A DNA stretch of 64,000 nt from Muscardinus avellanarius (GCA_963383645.1 OY726561.1:139271965-139335964), one strand, 5' to 3'; counted from the first letter of the stretch, positions 43,459-54,909 are shown. The notes: generated by a model not told the origin, from the letters alone. Made by a program: numbers and translations.

Positions 43459-43970
43459 GTTCCCACTTCAGTGTGGAAGCTGAGCACGAGTTCAGAGCTC
43501 AGAGGAATGGAGCCATGAGGGGAAGGGAGGGAGGCGGGGAGCTCCCGCAAAAGCCACCATGATCCCGACTGCTTACAGTGCAGCAGGTGTCATTCATGGT
43601 GACGCTAAAGCTTTTGTTTTTGTCTTGGCATTGACAACATCAGCCTTAATTATTGAGCCACCGCGTCTCCAAGGACAGGAGCCTCTCTCTTGGACATCGA
43701 TAGATGCCGAAGGACTGGCCCCAGGGAAAGGCAGTTGCCGTCTCCTCCCCGTCAAGCACTATGGCGCAAAGCGTCTCACAGATTGGGTTGCAGACGCAAG
43801 CGTCAGAAGGACAAGTCTAATGTCAATTTTGCCTTTGAGGCACAGGATTAGTCAGTGGGTGTGTTGGGGTGGAAGCTCTTCGTCTTTTGCTCTTCTACAT
43901 TCAGGTGTTCCTTGAATTTTTTTATACGGGTCCTATATCACTCTTAACATTAAAAAAAAAAAAATAGAAA
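43459..43970. other. Unique stretch with a 118-codon open frame
   Basis: The open frame at 43559-43915 (plus) has no recognised domain and is probably chance. Confidence 0.35.
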
Positions 43971-43973
43971 AGA

Positions 43974-44140
43974 AGCCGGGTGTGCTGGCACATGCCTGTA
44001 ATCTCAGTACTTGGGAGGTTGAGACAGGAGGATCACAGCTTTGAGGCCAGTCTCAGCAGTTTAGCAAGACCCTGATTCCAAATAAAAAGGGCTGGAGGTG
44101 TAGATCAGATAGAAAGCCCCAGAGTAGTTTAATCCCCAGA
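43974..44140 (+). mobile_element. B1-dID SINE
   Basis: Plus-strand SINE (AGCCGGGTGTGCTGGCACAT ...), tail grown into (GA)n. Confidence 0.85.
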
Positions 44141-44189
44141 AGAGAGAGAGAGGGAGAGGGAGAGGGAGGGGGAGGGGGAGAGGGAGGGG

Positions 44190-44238
<49 letters not shown>
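44140..44238. repeat. (GA)n / (GGGAGA)n microsatellite
   Basis: Purine-only tract of about 100 bases. Confidence 0.95.
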
Positions 44239-44241
<3 letters not shown>

Positions 44242-44392
44242 GTATCAGAATTGTCAAACCCAGGAGTGTCCCGGCATCACTACTTTCAGGCCAAGTCAAA
44301 GATAGGCACTGCCTGAGGTCTTCCTTTCTCCGGGAGGACAGTCTCCTTCCTGGGGACAGAGCTACGGCACAACTGCGCCCAGCCTCAGTCAC

Positions 44393-44489
44393 CTCTTAAC
44401 AGGCATAACTAGTTGCAGCAGGGCGTCCCCCCGGCCTGGGCCCCCACATTCTTCAATGAGCTCCGGGGGTGGGTACTGGTTAGTTCCAC
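44393..44489 (-). CDS. COL6A exon: tail after second C-terminal VWA domain
   Basis: Acceptor ATTTCCTTTCAG, then in phase 1 SGTNQYPPPELIEECGG and DALLQLVMPVKR. After AAG-AG there are two options. One is a weak donor (GTGACT), which gives a 97-bp exon ending at 44393. The other is read-through to AGG and a TGA stop at 44389-44391. Which is used decides whether the protein ends here or continues. The upstream join (LLK then S) is seamless. Confidence 0.75.
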
Positions 44490-44499
44490 CTGAAAGGAA

Positions 44500-44850
44500 A
44501 TATTTTTAAAAATATATAATAAAACATAAAATCACATAAAACTTAATCAAATAAACATAATATAAAACATTACTCACAGAAAAATCAAGACACATAAAAG
44601 CAAACAAAGCACAAAATAAAGTAGAATTAAATATAAAAATAAGGGCCAACAGAACATCAAGATAAAAAATAAAAAACAATGAAGATGAAAAACCAAAGTG
44701 ACATAAAGATTCAATGAAGTATGAAACAGATAAAAATAAATGTGAGTAAAAAATTAAAACATGAAATGCATCCTATTATATAAATAATATAATATCCCAA
44801 CATAAAATATGACAAGATACAGTATAATAAAAAAATAAAGAGTTGAGGAA
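44500..44850. repeat. A-rich degenerate tract in intron
   Basis: About 350 bases with repeated AACATAAAAT-like words. For the minus-strand gene it is a long T-rich tract ending near the acceptor at 44490. Confidence 0.6.
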
Positions 44851-44917
44851 GTTATTCCCTCAGCCCTTTTCTCTCTCGAAGAATCACTAAGCCATAAGCC
44901 AGCTAATGTACGTCGTT

Positions 44918-44977
44918 GAGGCTGTCCTCGAACCTGCAATCTGCTGTCTCAGCCTCTCAAGTATCATGCCCAGCTCC
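44918..44977 (-). mobile_element. SINE fragment
   Basis: Only the middle of the left half (GAGGCTGTCCTCGAACCTGC ...). Confidence 0.7.
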
Positions 44978-45090
44978 ACTGTAGTACTGCTAAGACATCC
45001 ACCAGACTCCCTTTATTCCTTAGTAATGAAGGAACGTCGTTCCCCGGAGGCCCCCAAGTGGGACATCACACCCACTTATTAACCAAAAAC

Positions 45091-45295
45091 CTCACCAAGC
45101 ATGGTGGCCCACACCTATAATCCCAGTACTCGGGAGGCTAAGACAGAAGGATTGCAGGTTTGAGGCCAGCCTCAGCAACCTAGCAAGACTCAGCAACTTC
45201 ACAAGACCCTGTTTCAAAATTTAACAAAAAAATTAAAAAGGGCTAGGTTGTAGTCAGAGGTAGGATGCCCTGGGATTCCATTCCCAGTACCAATA
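45091..45295 (+). mobile_element. B1-dID SINE
   Basis: Plus-strand SINE (CCAAGCATGGTGGCCCACAC ... CCCAGTACC), lying in the intron. Confidence 0.85.
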
Positions 45296-45523
45296 AATAA
45301 ACAAACAAAAATCCCAGGTCTCCCAGAAAGGAGGCCAAGGGGCCCCTGTGTTCAGTGAAGGCCCACCCACTGAAGCCAGGCAAACACCTAGAAATGTGAC
45401 CAAGAATTCTTGGCATGCCCCACACACAGGTGGCGATACCAGAGGCTTCTACCTGGCCAAATGCCCTGCCTGGAAGTCCCTCTCCCACCCCACCTGGGGT
45501 ACCCAGTGCTGGGGGACGCTCAC

Positions 45524-46207
45524 TTTTTAGGAGGTTCAGGAAGGCCCGTGTGAATCTCCTGGCGTAGGCTACCTCTGGCTCCGAGACCCCGGCCAGGAAC
45601 AGCAGGTGCTGCTCGGAGGGGGCGCTGGCCACGCCGGCCAGCTCGGCCAGCTCCCGGGCCCCCACGCCTGGGCCCATGGCCAGCACCAACAGGACGACGC
45701 CTTTGCACTTGGCCTCCTGAGCCAGAGTCCTCAGCTGCTCCCTGTCCCAGCCGCGGGTCTCGCTGGCCACGATGGCAAAGAGAACTTGCGCCCTCCGCGG
45801 CAGCGGGGCCCCCAGGAGCACCTTGGCCAGCGCCCACTGCAGCGCGTGGCCCAGGGCGGGGGCTCCCTGCGGCGGGCGGCCCGCTGCCTCCCGGACCTTC
45901 TCCCGCATCTGTGCCCGGTGGGCACAGGAGGTCAGCCCGAAGCCCTCCCACACGGGGGATCCGCCCAGGCCGGGCCAGAAGCCGGGGGTCGTGTGTGTCA
46001 CCAGGGCCACGCGCGCCCCGCGGCGGGATGTGCTGGGCTGCGTCGCCACGTCCAGGTCGTCAAGCACAGCGTCCACCAGGCGCAGAGCCCCGCGGTAGAC
46101 ATCAGCGGCGACATCCTGGGAGCCGTCCACCAGGAACACCAGGTCCACATCCCCGGCCTGGGCGCCCGGCCCGCCCGGCCCGCACTCCAGGGCCGGCTGG
46201 CACTTGT
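45524..46207 (-). CDS. COL6A exon: second C-terminal VWA domain
   Basis: A 684-bp exon in phase 1 to phase 1. It starts DKCQPALECG, completing the RCTLCHDKC motif begun in the previous exon. The VWA fold follows: VDLVFLVDGSQDVAADVY (first strand with a DGSQD metal-site variant, last Ser replaced by Asp), RRGARVALVTHTTPGF, GAPALGHALQWALAKVLLG, AQVLFAIVASETRGWD (the TDG-type Asp is absent), GVVLLVLAMGPGVGARELAE and the closing FTRAFLNLLK. The donor is GTGAGC at 45523. The exon is far more GC-rich than the neighbouring exons, with many CpG. The metal site is probably not canonical, as in many C-terminal collagen VI domains. Confidence 0.9.
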
Positions 46208-46404
46208 CTGAGAAGAAAGTGCAGGGAGAGGCCGGAGTTAAACCACACATTTTCCCCCACACAAAACACAGTTGCGGGCCCTCAGCGAGGGCACCTGTTG
46301 CCGGGCGCTGTTGGCCAGGCTCTGGGTGGCACAGCCACCTCATGGGTGCTGTAAGGGATTGTGTTCATGGTTCAGAAGAAAGAATTGAGGCTGCTGGCAC
46401 TTTT

Positions 46405-46640
46405 TTAGTGCAGTACTGGGGATGTGTGGGAACTCAGGGGCATTCTGCCTCTGAGCTACACCCCCAGCCCTATTTTTTAAGTGTTTTTTGTTTTTGTTTT
46501 TGTTTTTGTTTTTTTTGAAACAGGGTCTCACTGAGTTCAAAGGGGCTCACGAAGTAGCTGAGGCTGACCACAAGCCTGGATCCTCCTGCCTCCGGCTCCC
46601 GAATGCTAGGATTGCAAGCGCACGCCACCCCCCCCCCAGC
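46405..46640 (-). mobile_element. B1-dID SINE
   Basis: Minus-strand SINE with (TTTTTG)n linker expansion, ending GCACGCCACCCC. Confidence 0.85.
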
Positions 46641-46894
46641 TTGCACGCACATTTCAGGTTTTCAACCACTAAGCCATATGGCTTCCCCATCTCTGTGTCC
46701 ACAGATGGCAATCCTCTTTTCCCCTGCCAAAAAATAAAAGAATTATAGATGAATTGCTTATACATCAACAGTAATGGCACTGTTTGGGGAACCACCCAAA
46801 AACATTCATTGCTAGAGTTAGAGCAGCCTTAGCCACCAACCATATGAGATTGCCATTTTTATAGGTTAAAAAATTGAATATTAGCAATTTGAAA

Positions 46895-47092
46895 TGACAG
46901 CCTAAGCTGAGGAGGGAGGTGCACACTTGTAATCCCAGTACTTGGGAAGCTAAGACAGGAGGAGAGCAGGTTCCCAGACAGCCTCTGCAACTTGCGGAGA
47001 CCTTGTTTCAAAATAAAATAGGGCTGGAGCAGAAGGCTGTCACTTGGAGGTAGAGTGCCCCTGAGTCCGATCCCAGGGGTCAAAAGGTCGGG
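46895..47092 (+). mobile_element. Diverged B1-dID SINE
   Basis: AGCTGAGGAGGGAGGTGCAC to GATCCCAGGGGTC; tail grown into GGAA repeats. Confidence 0.75.
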
Positions 47093-47099
47093 AGGGGGG

Positions 47100-47225
47100 T
47101 AGAGAAAAGGAAGGAAGGAAGGAAAGAAGGAAGGAAGGGAGGGAGAGAGAGGGAGAAAAAGAAGAAATAGAAGAAAGAAGGGAGGGAGGGAGGGAGGGAG
47201 GGAGGGAGGGAGGGAGGGAGGGAAA
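47100..47225. repeat. (GGAA)n/(GGGA)n microsatellite
   Basis: Purine-only tract, GGAAGGAAGG then GGGAGGGAGG. Confidence 0.95.
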
Positions 47226-47760
47226 GAACCACCTAACAGATCAGAGATTTCTCCAGCGGGTGTCAATGTGGGATTTTTCTCTTGTCTGATCTAGATTCTC
47301 AGGCCCTATTTACACCTAGTCTCTGGCTTGATAGGGCCGAGATGAGCTCAGAGTTTGTAACTGAAATGCCCCTTGGGTGCTCTGACCAACGGTGTTGTTG
47401 GGGACCCACTGAAGGGGTGAGCCTTTATTGAGGACTGGCAGGTGGCAGGCATTCTTGGCCTGGGGCTGTAGTCCCTCAAGGGGCAAGGGGCCTGTAAACC
47501 AGAATGGGGGGAAATTATGCCTGTATTTTTACTACCTCTATTGGACTGAAATGTAGCGTTTTCTTTTATTATACATGAAGTAACAAACCACTATCTAACT
47601 AGTGACTCAGATCCAATAAAGTCAGACAGTCCCACAGCATGCTGCAGTCGTTGCGAAAGTTCTTTATTGTCTAAACTCATCACTTCTTTGAAATAGTAGT
47701 TATTAGAACATCTGCTAGATAGTGTCACTTGATACGCTAATAAAAAAAAAAAAAACCACA
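47226..47760. other. Intronic unique DNA
   Basis: No exon or clear repeat seen. Confidence 0.4.
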
Positions 47761-47762
47761 GG

Positions 47763-47908
47763 AGCTGCGTGTAGTGATGCCTGCCTATGATCCTAGGGTC
47801 TGGAAGGCTGAGGCAGGAGGATCACAAGTTCGAGGCTGGCCTGGGCAACTTAGCAAGATCCTGTCTCTAAATAAATAAATAAAAAGAGCTAGAGGATATA
47901 GCTCAGAA
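47763..47908 (+). mobile_element. Diverged SINE
   Basis: AGCTGCGTGTAGTGATGCCT through TCTCTAAATAAATAAATAAA and a partial right half. Confidence 0.75.
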
Positions 47909-47911
47909 AAG

Positions 47912-48060
47912 AAGGATCACATGAATGGGCACATGATGGAATCATATTCAGCCATATAAAAGCAGGAAATCCCATCATCTTGTGGCAACGTGGATGAACC
48001 TAGAGGACGTTACTCTAAGTGGAATAAGCCGGGCACCGAAAGACAGAGACCACCTGAAAG
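47912..48060 (+). mobile_element. L1 3'UTR fragment
   Basis: GATGGAATCATATTCAGCCA and GGCAACGTGGATGAACCTAG are late L1 sequence. Confidence 0.8.
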
Positions 48061-48709
48061 TGAACCAGAGTGCCTGGTTCCACCTGGGTCTATCCCTCAT
48101 GCATCATATCACCTTGGGGAAAGTACGTTGTTTCTCCAGAGCCTCCGTCGGTGCTGATGGGAGCTCTGTATATGTGGGCATCGCTGGCTTCCAGCAGGAT
48201 GGTGGTGGCGTGTGGGAGGCCCCACAGAGACCGAGGACCGGGAGAGAATGAGCAGCTAGCCCGTAGCCCACTGCTGGCCAATGGGGGCTCCAGACCTAGG
48301 GCCCAGGCCCCTGGACTCTTAGTTCAGTGGTCCCCTCAGCACACCAAGGTGCCTGTGTGGCAGGAACCTCGGGCCCTGCCATCCACGGGGCCTTGAAGGA
48401 TAGCCCTGACTAGACTAGGGCTGAGACAATGGGACGGGGGCACTGGAGGACATCTGCCCCATCAAAAGTGGCCAGGCCCCCGCCAGGCCTGCTGTCTGTG
48501 GCTACACAGGAATGCAATCGTTGTGCCTCTCAAGACAACTCTGACTTCCTAAGAAAAACTGAAAGTCCAGGCCCAAGAAGAAAGTTCCAGATTTTAAATC
48601 CCTGTACGTGGCAAGCCAGTACACAGCTGCAGTGCAGATCTGGCCCGTGGCCACCAGCTAAATCAGCCTGTTCTAAATGCACCAGTCTGATCGGAGTGCC
48701 CTGGCTTAC

Positions 48710-48800
48710 CGTGGCAGAGAGTACAGCGGGCCACGTGCTCCGCGTCCTGCTGGCGCTCAGCCTCCCACGTAAACAGGTGACATCTGTTGGTCCCATCCAT
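48710..48800 (-). CDS. COL6A exon: end of first C-terminal VWA domain
   Basis: A 91-bp exon, phase 0 to 1, with acceptor TGTTTGGACTAG and donor GTAAGC. It reads MDGTNRCHLFTWEAERQQ then DAEHVARCTLCH, and with the next exon gives RCTLCHDKCQP. This is the Cys-rich link between the two C-terminal VWA domains of the alpha4/5/6 chains (compare CTxCYDxCKP). It follows the previous exon after ...SLPVALL. No other exon was needed to close the frame. Confidence 0.85.
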
Positions 48801-49077
48801 CTAGTCCAAACACACACGCAAGGACTTTGTCATTAGCTGCATTAAATTTCCGGTCATGTTCTTCATTCTTCACTTTTCCAATTCAAATGAGAAAAACAAC
48901 ATTTTTAAAGTATAGATGAATATATAAATCTAAATAGAGATCGCATGTTGCAACTGTGCTTAGTCATTTGGTGCCCTGGTTCTAACCTGCAGGTGGAGCT
49001 GTGTGTGAAACTTAGCCGATATTGTGCCAGGACAGGGGTAACGACAGGAGGGTTCAATCGTTTAAAAACTCCGTGAA

Positions 49078-49290
49078 GCCGGGCATAGTGGCTCACGCTT
49101 GTAATCCCAGTATTTGGGAGGCTGAGGCAGGAGGATCGTGGTTCACAGACAGCCTCAGGTACTACTTAGTGAGGCCCTTTGCAACTTGGTGAAAATGTAT
49201 TTCAAAATGAAGAATAAGAAAAATAGGGCTGGAGGTGTAGCTCGGAGGTGGAATGCCCCTGGGTTCCACCCTCAGTAGCGCAAAAAATAA
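49078..49290 (+). mobile_element. B1-dID SINE
   Basis: Plus-strand SINE (GCCGGGCATAGTGGCTCAC ... CCTCAGTAGC). Confidence 0.85.
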
Positions 49291-49299
49291 AAAATAATA

Positions 49300-50305
49300 A
49301 AATAAAATCTCCATGAATCCATGAATCTTTGTTAACGATTCACAGTACCCAGAAGGCAGAGTGGTAGAAGTCATCAGCACAGAAGTGGTCACATACCATT
49401 AGAATGGAAAGAGGTAGGAACTATAGAAGAAGCCTCTCTAGAATATTCCAGGTACTCAGAGCTGGGAGGTAATATAATCAGAAGGCAAGAGTGAGGAGGG
49501 TCACAGCGAATGTCTCTTTTAGCCTTTGCAGTTACGACTAGTTAAATACCAAGGAACAAGGCTTAAAAGCAAAACATTAATAATAACAATAACAGATCCA
49601 TCAAGGTCCTTGAGGCAGCTGGTTAGGTGAGCAGCAAACCCATCGTCCTTCTCTTAGCAGACTCCATTCCCCACCTCCCTGCGCTTAGTCGGTATGTATG
49701 GCTGGGGTCTGGCAATGGGATGCAGGTGGAGTTGATGTATGTCATTTCCAGTGTGTCCATGTGCTGCCAACATCTGCCAGGCAGATGTTGAGGATCCAGG
49801 AGATGCTTTTGAGGCCCTAGCCTATAATGAGGCAGCTGATGGAAGAATCCCATGTCCCCTGACATGGCGGCACGTAGCCAAACATGCCCCTGCCCACACA
49901 CATATACATAAGGGTCACGCCCACTCGTGCGGATGGCGGGATAAACCATTACGGTGTTAGATAAATGGTTTCACACTGAGTTAACCTGCCTCGGCCAAAA
50001 CAGCTTGTACGACCTCCACCTCATGGCGACCAGAGATGCTTTCCCGTTCTTTGTTAGGACTTGAGGTGCGGTTTGCAAAGAGGTGGCTGTGTGTAAACTT
50101 CGTTGTGTGCGTCTCTTTATCTGTTCTCTGTCCAGGTCCGCGGTTACGACCATCTCTACCAGCCTCTTGTTGGGGACCAGGCATCACCTTTTCTACAGAG
50201 TGGCTAAAAGCATAGAATGTTTTCATTCCTTGTTCTGTGTGTTGAAACACGACCACTTCAACTCAAGTTGAACAGCCGCAGAACTTGCGCTTTTTGAAAA
50301 ACTTT
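49300..50305. other. Intronic unique DNA
   Basis: No exon recognised. Open frames around 49.6-50.25 kb show no collagen or VWA similarity. Confidence 0.4.
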
Positions 50306-50311
50306 TCTTAG

Positions 50312-50530
50312 AGCCGGGCGTGGTGGGCACGCTTGTAATCCCCACGCTTGGGAGGCTGAGACAGGAGAATCGCACAGGTTTGAAGCCAGCCTCAGCTACT
50401 TAGTGAGGCTCTCAGCAACTTAGCGAGACCCTGTTTCCAAATAAAATGTAAAATAGGTCTGGGAGTATAGCTCAGAGGTAGAAAGCCCCTGGGTTCCAGT
50501 ACCACCAAAAAATAAAAAATAAATAAATAA
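50312..50530 (+). mobile_element. B1-dID SINE
   Basis: Plus-strand SINE (GAGCCGGGCGTGGTGGGCAC ...). Confidence 0.9.
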
Positions 50531-50613
50531 AAACTCTTAGGAACAATAACGGTATAACCATGCTTAACATTTGTTCATTGTTCTTCCAGAAAAAAAAAGT
50601 ATAGGCATAAGTG

Positions 50614-50617
<4 letters not shown>

Positions 50618-50661
<44 letters not shown>
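50618..50661. repeat. (CA)n microsatellite
   Basis: About 21 CA repeats. Confidence 0.95.
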
Positions 50662-50663
<2 letters not shown>

Positions 50664-50664
50664 A

Positions 50665-51560
50665 GAAATCCACAGCAAAAATGATTCAGTGTACATCTTC
50701 ACCAAGTTGTTATTAATAGCCAACTAATTACTGTGACTTTGGACTTGGCTGCACAGAGCTTGCCACTGATAAGGGAGACAAGATATTTCCCGAGAAGGCT
50801 CAAACAGAGAAATAGTATGGGAGGGAATTCCAGGATACGCAGAGAAAAAAAATAGCCCTTGAGTCCTACTTCAAACTCCCACCAGCATTAGAGAAGAAAA
50901 TCTCAAGAATAGGACACCTTAAGAAACAACCAGGGAGGCTGCCTGAGGCCCAAAGATGTGCCATTGTTTGAGTCAGCAACACAGCAAATTGTACAACCAA
51001 CTTCATGCCGAAATGTCCAGCTGTGGTTTGCTGAGCCCGGCTGCATGCTAAAGACCAGAGCGGACGGAGGGGAGAGGATATGGCCTAGGGGTTTGCATTG
51101 ACATCCTCTTTTCTTTAAGAGAAAGACATTTTCTCAGAGTATAAGAAGAAACTTCAGCCCCCAAGTTAAAGAACTCCCCGCGAGTGCTGCCCTGGAGAGC
51201 CCCCCAGGGGTGGATGCAATGTTTCAGCTGTTGGAGTGAGCTGCCAGGGGCCAGGGACCGCGTTCATTTCTGGGACTGAGTTGGGGGAGGCTCTTGGCTT
51301 GCAAAGATGAGGGGAGGAAGCAAGCGCAGGGAGGAGAATTGACCTTGGACAGAGGAAGGGCAAACGAGACCCTGTGGAGTCAGAAACTGTCCAGCACCCA
51401 AGTTGAAGTACAGGCTTGGGAAATGAGGAGAGGAGGCAGCCACCTCTTCCTGGATTCCCCAGCACACTTGAGGGATCAGCACTGGGCTGAGGGTGTTGGT
51501 GGGAACCAGTCACTCAGGGATGCTAGTTCCAGGACTACGTGGCCTAAAACAACTCACTTC
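50665..51560. other. Intronic unique DNA
   Basis: No exon recognised; frames at 51.16-51.59 kb overlap on both strands and look accidental. Confidence 0.4.
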
Positions 51561-51563
51561 CAC

Positions 51564-51790
51564 CGGGCGTGGTGGGCACGCTTGTAATCCCAGCATTCGG
51601 GAGGCTGAGACAGGAGGATCGTGGTTCACGGACAGCCTCAGCTACTGAGTGAGGCCTTTGCAACTCAGTGAGACTCTGTTTCAAAAGAAGGAATAAAAAA
51701 TAGGGCTGGAGGTGTTGCTCAGAGGTAGAATGCCCCTGGGTTCCATCCCCAGTACCGCAAAAAAAAAAAAAAATTAATAAATAAAAATTT
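51564..51790 (+). mobile_element. B1-dID SINE
   Basis: Plus-strand SINE (ACCGGGCGTGGTGGGCACGC ...) with a long A-rich tail. Confidence 0.9.
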
Positions 51791-51857
51791 AAAAAAAAAC
51801 CTCACTTCCTTTCTGACCTCTAGTCACCTTATCTGGAAAATGCAGACTGTCATTATT

Positions 51858-52075
51858 ATTTTTTTTTTTTTTTTGCAGTGCTGGGGCTGGAGCCCAGGGG
51901 CATTCTACCCTCCGAGCTATATCCCCAGCCCTATTTTTATTCCTTATGTTGAAGCAGGGTCTCACTGAGTTGCAGAGGGCCTCACTAAGTAGCTGAGGCT
52001 GTCCATGAACCACGATCCTCCTGTCTCAGCCTCCTGAATGCTGGGATGACAAGCGTGCCCACCACGCCCGGCTCA
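51858..52075 (-). mobile_element. B1-dID SINE
   Basis: Minus-strand SINE of the same subfamily as its plus-strand neighbour at 51564, so the two form an inverted pair about 70 bases apart. Confidence 0.9.
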
Positions 52076-52439
52076 GACTGTTACTATTTATTAACTTTGA
52101 AGGTGGTTATGAGATTAAACCAGCAGTTCTCAGGCATGAGGGCATCCAGGGCTCTTGGCATAAATGTAAATTCTGATTGGTTAGATCCCAGGCAGACTGG
52201 GAATTTAACCTTTCTCATATTGTCTGTGAGGCTACTCTGGCTGGTCCATAGACCACCATTTGAAGGGTGAGGGGTTAAGAAAGAGGCATGGAAAGCAGGT
52301 AAGATGGTGGCTGGAAATTCGTAAGTGCTCAAGAAAGAGAAGCCAGTTGATTTGATACATACTTTCTGGGCAAAGGGCACCCTTAAAGATTTCAGATGGT
52401 GACAGAGTGAACTATGTTAAGTAGACTCATACAACGCGT

Positions 52440-52590
52440 CAGGTGTCCTTGTAGGTACCGTCTCATAACCCTCATAACAAATCTATGAGTTTATACCTAT
52501 TTTACAGGGAAGTAAATTGAGACCCTGGGGCCAAATGGCATGCTCATATTCACAGGGACGCAGCCAGGGGTTGAAGTCTCATTGCCAACT
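52440..52590 (-). mobile_element. MIR
   Basis: ACCTATTTTACAGGGAAGTA then AATTGAGACCCTGGGG is reversed MIR. Confidence 0.65.
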
Positions 52591-53059
52591 TCCTTCCCCA
52601 GGTCCCTGATCCTGCCGGAGAAGATTAAGGATCAAATGGAGACCACAGTGGCCAGATACATCAGTGCTAGCTTCTCCTTCTTTCAGAAAATAATCTTTCT
52701 GCAAGCTCTCTGAATTCTGAAATTATACCAAAAATTTTAAAATTATCCCAGAAGTTTTCTTTGGCCTTCCTTTTAACATTTGCATCTTGTAGCTTTTTTT
52801 CAGCTTTAGAGCTGATTTATTTTTGCTCTCCCAGGACAGCCGCATTCCATTCCTTAGAGTTGTCAAGAGCAACACACAAGAATAAAAATAGGTCCAGTTC
52901 CTAGACCTATCTCATAGTGTTATTGTAAAAATATGATGTGTTAACACAGCAAAAGAACAAAATAAAATTCTCGTCTCTTTTTATTTCCTCCTTTTGACTT
53001 TTGAATTCCAAATCTCATTACTTGTGGGAATTCCAGACCATGAACAGTTATCTAAACTT

Positions 53060-53195
53060 TTCTTAGTTTCACTGTCTGAAAAATAGGCTCAGAACACTAC
53101 TTCTCCCCCTGGGTCATTGTGAGGATGAAATGAATCAATAAAGTCAGAACCGCTCCTGGATCAATTAAGGTGAGCTATTTTGCTACGCACTGTTT
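53060..53195 (+). mobile_element. MIR
   Basis: TTCACTGTCTGAAAAATAGG then GTCATTGTGAGGATGAAATG. Confidence 0.65.
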
Positions 53196-53409
53196 CAAGG
53201 GAACTGAACATTTTGGAAAGAAAAATGAAATTGGAAACCTAGAAGGTTTTTCACTTTAAAAAAATGAATCCTATGAAGACTTGAGTGCTTACATGCCAAT
53301 TAGACAGTTGTTAACAATGGAGTTGGGCACAGAAAGTCCACAAACAAAAATGGAACGTTATGCCCTTTTTTTCTAATTCTATTTTGCTTCACAGCACATC
53401 TTAAATGTG

Positions 53410-53790
53410 ATAGGTCAGGTCCCCTCTCCCTACATGACCCCTTGGTGGGGACAGTAGGCGGAACCCTGAAAGCCAGAAGCGTAGATATCGTAAGACTTCA
53501 GGTGTCACGAGACTCCAAACATCACGAGAGAGACTCCAGAGGTCACAAGATTACAGATGTCCTGAGAGAATCTACATGCCTATAAAACACCTGTGCGTCC
53601 GCTCTGCCATGTGACTCAGCCGGCCAATTGGGACTGCGCGTGACTCTCCAGACGCGTGGCTCATTGGTCCCTTCCCCCACGGCCTGCTGACTCCCCAACG
53701 GTGCCAGGTCCAAATAAAGCAGCAGCTTTCGACAACCTGGCTGGTATTTTACCTTCTTCGCAACTCCCTAGCTCTATTTTCAACATTTCA
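53410..53790 (+). repeat. Solo ERV LTR
   Basis: Shares GGGACAGTAGGCGGAACCCT-type sequence with the LTR at 27.0 kb. TATAAAA at 53581-53587 and AATAAA at 53713-53718 mark promoter and poly(A) signal. No internal region follows. Confidence 0.7.
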
Positions 53791-54120
53791 AAATGCAGTT
53801 TTCTCATTTCATAAAAGTTGTCTAATGAAAAATAAATAAATAAATGGAATGGAATTTTACACAGGGCTGGGACAACTAACCAGATGGCTTTAAAAAATGC
53901 TTCTCAATAGGCATCGCCAACCCCAAGCATGTTTAAATGGACTAATTTGAGACATCTGTTTAGGAATCATTTCAAATTGAACCACCATCATTTTCCCAGA
54001 AGCACATAGGTGTCATCCTAAAGGTTAAAATAACTTAGAAGTGAAAGACAGAAGCCCCACACATAGCCAGAGAGAGCCTTCAGGCAGGAATTCAGAAGAA
54101 AGCTCGCAAGACATTCCCCC

Positions 54121-54127
54121 TCTCTAT

Positions 54128-54162
<35 letters not shown>

Positions 54163-54168
54163 TTTTTG
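54121..54168. repeat. (TTTA)n microsatellite
   Basis: About 11 TTTA units at a SINE tail. Confidence 0.95.
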
Positions 54169-54365
54169 CGGGTCTAGGGATGAAACCCAGAGGCATTCAA
54201 CCTCCGAGCTACACCCCCTGACCTATATTTTATTCTTTATTTTGAAACAGGGTCTCACTGAGTTGCAGTGGGCCTAAGTAGCTGAGGCCAGCCATGAACT
54301 TGAGATCCTCCTGTCTTAGCCTCCCAAATACTAGATTTATAGGTGTGTACCCACCATGCCTGGCT
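54168..54365 (-). mobile_element. B1-dID SINE
   Basis: Minus-strand SINE, GCGGGTCTAGGGATGAAACC to CCACCATGCCTGGC. Confidence 0.9.
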
Positions 54366-54547
54366 AAACTACTAAATTTTAAAAACACAACAGTTGTGTT
54401 TTTAAATATCCTAGGGCAAGAAAACACCAGAAATGAAGAGATAGAAGTGATAGGCCTGACGCTCAGGTGCATTCTAACTGGCAACTTCTTCTCACAACCA
54501 ATGCAACCTTTGACCAAGAGCCTGGAGCAACAGGAGGGCGAGAACGA

Positions 54548-54905
54548 CCATCTGTTGTGGCTTGGATTTTAAATGTCCCCCAAGCTATTAAGCTACTGAG
54601 TGACGCGGCCATGTTCAGATGCAGGACCTGACTGCCAGGAAGAGTCCCTGAGGATGTGGCCAGAAACAGTGTTTTCTAGGCCTGGGCCACTGAAGCGCGC
54701 TCACGCTCTCCCTTTCTTTCTCTCTTGCTCTCACCCTTTCTCTCTGCCCCCACCATGATACCCTAAGGACTTGCAGCCCCAGCACCTGCTTGGAAACTGG
54801 CCTGGCATGGACTGGACTCTCCAGAACTGTGAGTAAATAAGATTCTTCCTCTAAGTTTCAGGCATTTGGGTCACTGTGATGAGTTAGAAGGCAACCAGAA
54901 CAGAT
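54548..54905 (+). repeat. Interspersed repeat with TTCCTCTAAGTT tail
   Basis: CTGTTGTGGCTTGGATTTTA to CTTCCTCTAAGTTTCAGGC and GGGTCACTGTGATGAG; same family as 31747-31940. Confidence 0.65.
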
Positions 54906-54909
54906 CCAT

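Noticed and set aside
43559..43915. 118-codon plus-strand open frame
   Set aside because: No recognisable domain, no splice or promoter context; likely chance.
45606..46211. 201-codon plus-strand open frame opposite the collagen exon
   Set aside because: It is a shadow of the GC-rich minus-strand VWA exon, which has splice sites, phase agreement and clear homology.
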